DNA of 64,000 nucleotides from Bordetella genomosp. 13 (lineage in GTDB: Bacteria > Pseudomonadota > Gammaproteobacteria > Burkholderiales > Burkholderiaceae_B), in assembly GCF_002119665.1 (NCBI RefSeq), contig NZ_CP021111.1:3162001-3226000 (forward strand), read 5' to 3'. Position numbers and translations under genes: made by a program. The notes below the pieces were generated by a model. The model worked only from the letters and a program-made list of their open reading frames with translations. It was not told the origin of the DNA and did not search any database. Numbering within the stretch: position 1 is the stretch's first letter; the number at the start of each line of letters is the position of its first letter. Shown piece by piece: positions 60,993-64,000 of this stretch.

Positions 60993-61352
60993 TCAGGCGG
61001 CCAGAGCGGCCTTGGCTTGCTGGACGATGGCGGCGAAGCCAGCCTTGTCACGCACGGCCAGGTCGGCCAGAACCTTGCGGTCGAGTTCGATCGCAGCCTT
61101 CTTCAGGCCGGCGATGAACACGCTGTAGCTCATGCCCTGTTCACGCACGGCGGCGTTGATACGGGTGATCCACAGGGCGCGGAAGGTGCGCTTCTTGTTG
61201 CGGCGGTCGCGGTAGGCGTACTGGCCGGCACGCATGACCGCCTGCTTGGCGATGCGGAAGACATTGCCGCGGCGGCCGCGGTAACCCTTGGCGGCGTTGA
61301 GGACTTTCTTGTGACGGGCGCGGGCAGTTACGCCGCGTTTGACGCGAGGCAT
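60993..61352 (-). CDS. rplT: Ribosomal protein L20
   Basis: The 119-residue basic protein is L20, starting [64 protein letters not shown] and [12 protein letters not shown] follow. It binds 23S rRNA early in large-subunit assembly and in E. coli represses rpmI translation. Length is identical to the family norm (~118). It follows rpmI by 13 bases. Confidence 0.97.
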   Translation of the reverse strand: MPRVKRGVTARARHKKVLNAAKGYRGRRGNVFRIAKQAVMRAGQYAYRDRRNKKRTFRALWITRINAAVREQGMSYSVFIAGLKKAAIELDRKVLADLAVRDKAGFAAIVQQAKAALAA

Positions 61353-61365
61353 GTGGGATCTCCTA

Positions 61366-61563
61366 TCAAGCGAACGGCATCATCGCCTTGACGGAGGCGA
61401 CGTTGGTTTCGTGGACCGCGGCGGAACCGCGCAGTTGGCGCTTGTTCTTCGTGGTCTTCTTGGTCAGGATGTGACGCTTGAACGCCTGACCGCGCTTGAT
61501 CGATCCGCTGCCGCGAACCTGAAAGCGCTTGGCAGCGCTTTTCTTGGTTTTCATCTTGGGCAT
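61366..61563 (-). CDS. rpmI: Ribosomal protein L35
   Basis: The 65-residue protein [20 protein letters not shown] is L35, ending [12 protein letters not shown]. It is the first gene of the transcript here; infC, which normally precedes it, is absent within the window, and a divergent iclR gene lies upstream. Its own promoter at 61737-61766 would give a leader of about 165 bases, long enough for translational control by L20. The ATG is at 61561-61563. Confidence 0.97.
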   Translation of the reverse strand: MPKMKTKKSAAKRFQVRGSGSIKRGQAFKRHILTKKTTKNKRQLRGSAAVHETNVASVKAMMPFA

Positions 61564-61736
61564 GATGATTCCTGGGTGTGTTGATATTGCATGGCAGACA
61601 GGTGCTTGCAGCGGATGAAAAAGCCCCGAGGCAAAACTTGTCGAACCTGCGCCACTTCTGGTTTTTTCCAGGCAAAGCGACCGCGGCTGGCGACTCAATG
61701 GTCGAATCAACTGCGGCAAATCCGGAAAAGTCTTTG

Positions 61737-61766
61737 ATTATATGGCAATTTTGCCAGTGGTGTCGA
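61737..61766 (-). promoter_or_regulatory. Promoter of the rpmI-rplT-pheST operon (gap 61564-61888)
   Basis: On the reverse strand a -35 TCGACA (61761-61766) and a perfect -10 TATAAT (61737-61742) are 18 bp apart. The spacer contains the palindrome GGCAATTTTGCC (61744-61755), a possible operator. Between this promoter and rpmI the ~165-base leader has a small GC hairpin then a T run near 61620-61630. The rest of the 325-bp gap shows no gene. Confidence 0.75.
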
Positions 61767-61888
61767 ATCGCCGCGGGGCATGGGCGGCCGGGCGCGCATG
61801 GGAGCCCCCCGCCGCCCCTCAGGTACCATACCCGCAACCATCCCGGCGGCAGCCCCGCTGGGCCGCCCTGTCGACCCTTTTCCCCGCC

Positions 61889-62629
61889 ATGAGCGTCAAA
61901 ACCGCGCTGAGAGTCATAGAAATCATCGAAATCTACGCGCGCGAGAAACGCCCGCTGTCGCTGTCGGAGCTGGCCCGCCTGTCCGACGTGCCGGTGTCCA
62001 GCTGCCTGGCGCTGATACGCACGCTGACCGACCTGGGCTACCTGTACGAGACCGGCCGCCGCCAGGGCTATTACCCCACGTCGCGCCTGCTGGCCATGGC
62101 GCAGGCCATCGCCCGCGCCGATCCGGTGCTGGACCGGGCCTACCCCCGGCTGGCCCAGCTGCGCGAGGCCACGCAGGAAACCGTGGTGATCGCCAAGCTC
62201 GACGCCGAGGGACGCGTAGTGTATCTGGACGTACTCGATTCGCCGCACACCATACGCTACGTGGCCATGGCCGGGGAGTTCCGCGAGGCGCATGCCAACT
62301 CGCTGGGCAAGGCGCTGCTGTCCACGCTGACGGAGGAAAGGCGCCGGGCACTGCTGTCGCGCCGCCCGCTTACCCGCTACAACGACCGCACGCTGGTCAG
62401 CGTGGACGCCATCGAGGACGAACTGGCGCGCTCGCGGACCAGGGGCTGGTTCGCCAACATCGGCGAGTCCATCGCCGACGTCGGAGCCGTCGCCTGGCCG
62501 GTGGCGCTGTCGGGCGAGCATTACGCCATCTCCATCGGAGGTCCGGTGCAGCGCATCGAACCCCGCCAGCAAGAATATGCGGCGCTGCTGCGCGAGGCCT
62601 GCGCGGCGCTGGAGCAGCGCGGCGGCTAG
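61889..62629 (+). CDS. IclR-family transcriptional regulator
   Basis: The 246-residue protein has the N-terminal winged helix MSVKTALRVIEIIEIYAREKRPLSLSELARLSDVPVSSCLALI. An effector domain follows, with ETVVIAKLDAEGRVVYLDVLDS, AHANSLGKALLSTL and RGWFANIGESIADVGAVAWPV, the usual IclR hallmarks. It is divergent from rpmI. The genes it controls may include the enoyl-CoA hydratase beyond the DUF481 gene, but this is a guess. The stop codon lies inside a 12-bp tandem repeat. Confidence 0.92.
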   Translation: MSVKTALRVIEIIEIYAREKRPLSLSELARLSDVPVSSCLALIRTLTDLGYLYETGRRQGYYPTSRLLAMAQAIARADPVLDRAYPRLAQLREATQETVVIAKLDAEGRVVYLDVLDSPHTIRYVAMAGEFREAHANSLGKALLSTLTEERRRALLSRRPLTRYNDRTLVSVDAIEDELARSRTRGWFANIGESIADVGAVAWPVALSGEHYAISIGGPVQRIEPRQQEYAALLREACAALEQRGG

Positions 62630-62652
62630 CGCGGCGGCTAGCGCGGCGGCCA
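62617..62652. repeat. 12-bp tandem repeat across the iclR stop
   Basis: GCGCGGCGGCTA occurs three times in a row (the third ends CCA). The first unit contains the TAG stop of iclR, completed by the G of the next unit. Loss or gain of units would not change the protein but would alter the downstream region. Confidence 0.85.
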
Positions 62653-62709
62653 GCCCGCCTGACCCGCGCCTTGTGGCTGTGACTGCGGCTGCGGCGGCTG
62701 CAGTGAGCC

Positions 62710-63786
62710 CTACCAGCGCACGCCGATGCCGGTGCTGTAGATCGATTCGTTCAGCGACTCTCTTGAACTGCTGACCTGGTTGCGGGCGTACTTCATGTAC
62801 AGCGACAGCCAGCTGTTCATGTTGTAGCGCGCGCCCATTTCGCCCGAGACCGACACGTCGGCGTCGCCGTCGAACGGGCGCAGCAGCTCGCCGCGCGCGA
62901 ACAGCTCGAACTGCTTGCCGCTGAAATAGTGCACGTAATCCCATCTCAGGCTGTAGGCATAGCTGTTGTCGCTGCCGCCGTCCGAGTAGCCATAGTGCAC
63001 GCGTCCGAACAGCGCCGACAGCGAGAAAGCGCCGCGCTCGTCGTCCCAGAACTGATAGCCCGGCCCGGTGCCGTAGGCGGTCTGGCGGTTCAGGTCTTCC
63101 ACCCAGTCGCGCCTGTGCAGCACCCTTCCCTGCCAGAAGGCTTGCTTGGACAGGAATCGGTCCAGCGTGTAGTCGACGCCATAGTTGTCGGTGTTGACGC
63201 TGGCGTCTTCCTCGCTGCGGGCGTAAGTGGCGTTCAGCGCGTGCCGCCACAGCCCGTGCCGCAACCCGCCCTGCAGGGCAGCCGAGTAATCCTGTGTGTC
63301 GGTGGACGCGCTCTTGAGGTTCGCGGCCAGGTCCAGCCGGCCCGTGAACAGCGCATCATTGAGGAAGGGGCGAGGCCGCACGGCGCTGTTGAGCGACGAT
63401 AGCGGCAGCGGCTCGCCGAGCGGGGCCTCGACCGCATCGCCATCGCCATCGCCATCGCCATCGCCCTGGGCGCCGTACACGACCACCGATCCCGCCTGCG
63501 CCGGCTTCAGCGTCGCCCGGTACGCGCGCTCGTATTCTTCGTCGCGCAAGACCAGCTCGCCATCGCTCTGCATGGTCTTGACCTTCTCGATGGCGATGCG
63601 GATCTCGCCGCCGTAATCGGTATGTATCAGCAGCTTGCCCGCATCCAGCGACCGGATGGTGCCCGAGATGCGGTCACCGTTGTTCAGCCATACGGTATCC
63701 GCGAATGCCAGGCCACCCGCGCCGTACAGCAGGACCAATACGATGAAGCGTGGCAGGCATGAAGCAATCCGTCGCAGATGGAGCAT
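62710..63786 (-). CDS. DUF481-family outer-membrane beta-barrel protein
   Basis: The 358-residue exported protein has a signal peptide (FIVLVLLYGAGGLAFA). A small SH3-like domain follows (TVWLNNGDRISGTIRSLDAGKLLIHTDYGGEIRIA). The C-terminal barrel of about 230 residues is rich in alternating aromatic strands and ends in ...STGIGVRW, a terminal aromatic as used by the Bam machinery. This is the YdiY/DUF481 type; function is unsettled. The linker has Gly-Asp repeats coded by a hexanucleotide array. The ATG at 63784-63786 gives the best signal peptide; a GTG at 63840 is an alternative. Confidence 0.88.
   Translation of the reverse strand: MLHLRRIASCLPRFIVLVLLYGAGGLAFADTVWLNNGDRISGTIRSLDAGKLLIHTDYGGEIRIAIEKVKTMQSDGELVLRDEEYERAYRATLKPAQAGSVVVYGAQGDGDGDGDGDAVEAPLGEPLPLSSLNSAVRPRPFLNDALFTGRLDLAANLKSASTDTQDYSAALQGGLRHGLWRHALNATYARSEEDASVNTDNYGVDYTLDRFLSKQAFWQGRVLHRRDWVEDLNRQTAYGTGPGYQFWDDERGAFSLSALFGRVHYGYSDGGSDNSYAYSLRWDYVHYFSGKQFELFARGELLRPFDGDADVSVSGEMGARYNMNSWLSLYMKYARNQVSSSRESLNESIYSTGIGVRW
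63435..63464 (-). repeat. Hexanucleotide repeat in the DUF481 gene
   Basis: Five perfect units of CATCGC (read as GCGATG or GATGGC on the coding strand) encode a Gly-Asp run between the SH3-like domain and the barrel. Unit gain or loss keeps the frame and changes linker length by two residues each time. Confidence 0.9.
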
Positions 63787-63915
63787 GGGCACGTGGGCTG
63801 ACAGCGAAACCCAGCATCCTAAAGAAATGCCGCTGCGCACACACTACAAGCCTTTCCAGAACGCCTCCAAGCCTTTCCGGTCCGACATGACCTGGAAAGA
63901 ACCCCCCCGCCATTC

Positions 63916-64000
63916 CTAACGCCCCTTGAAAACGGGCGCCCGCTTCTCCAGGAAAGCCTGGCGCGCCTCGCGGGCATCCTCGCTGCGGGCCACCTGCGCC
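63916..64000 (-). CDS. C-terminus of an enoyl-CoA hydratase/isomerase family protein (partial)
   Basis: Only the last 27 residues are in the window, reading AQVARSEDAREARQAFLEKR and then APVFKGR before the TAG at 63916-63918. The ending FLEKRxPxFKGR is typical of the crotonase family (enoyl-CoA hydratases such as PaaF/EchA). The rest lies beyond the right edge. It is on the reverse strand, upstream of the DUF481 gene with 129 bp between. Confidence 0.72.
   Translation of the reverse strand, partial: AQVARSEDAREARQAFLEKRAPVFKGR

Overview
The window is about 64 kb of high-GC DNA from a betaproteobacterium of the Burkholderiales, most likely an Alcaligenaceae member of the Bordetella/Achromobacter type. 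This is inferred from gene content and order (rpmI-rplT-pheS-pheT-ihfA-merR-tRNA-Pro, hmp-nsrR, an imuA-imuB-dnaE2 cassette, a QueE with the CX14CX2C cluster) and from intergenic palindromes of a kind I associate with this group. No phage, intact insertion sequence, CRISPR array or rRNA was seen. Most of it reads as ordinary chromosome, densely packed with translationally coupled operons.

Layout. 1-1547: partial HAD hydrolase and a proline-rich secreted protein, reverse strand. 1684-7772: Mrp/Pha-type multisubunit Na+(K+)/H+ antiporter operon with fused A-B subunit (AB-C-D-E-F-G, reverse). 7878-11731: SbcD-like nuclease and SbcC/YhaN-like ATPase, coupled. 12292-17061: D-amino acid dehydrogenase divergent from an Lrp regulator, a Tgl-like transglutaminase and GlpD. 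17578-21382: DJ-1/PfpI protein, YbaK, NRDE protein, ArfB, QueE and QueD. 21484-26641: MarR regulator and an aromatic-acid-type tripartite efflux system (FUSC, DUF1656, HlyD, NodT). 26686-29660: Rpn-like nuclease, esterase and a soluble chemoreceptor-like protein behind a sigma-54/NtrC-like promoter. 29918-35295: SOS-controlled imuA-imuB-dnaE2 mutasome. 35306-38462: DadA-like oxidoreductase, nsrR and hmp, with an NsrR operator. 38735-43602: YqeY, DinB, a hotdog thioesterase, a lipoprotein and an S9 peptidase. 44346-51548: PBP1a, a Fur-box-controlled PepSY membrane protein, an aldo/keto reductase and an Atm1-type ABC exporter. 51573-54445: small uncharacterised genes and an AGE-family epimerase. 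54888-61766: tRNA-Pro, a lipoprotein, and the merR/ihfA/pheT/pheS/rplT/rpmI cluster with its own promoter and an attenuator-like hairpin. 61889-64000: IclR regulator, DUF481 outer-membrane protein and the end of an enoyl-CoA hydratase.

How the genes work together. Three response systems can be read from operators: LexA (imuABC), NsrR (hmp-nsrR, nitric oxide detoxification) and Fur (PepSY protein). A fourth, nitrogen control through NtrC and sigma-54, is inferred for the chemoreceptor-like gene. DNA-damage functions recur: the SbcCD-like pair, ImuABC and DinB.

The most unusual feature is a family of three intergenic elements at 11856-12208, 17113-17482 and 43749-44166. Each is 350-420 bp and consists of two roughly 90-bp self-complementary hairpins in inverted orientation around an unrelated centre. 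Stem sequences differ between copies in a compensatory way, so the fold seems to be under selection. They look like a non-autonomous mobile or structural repeat, and I do not recognise them as a named family.
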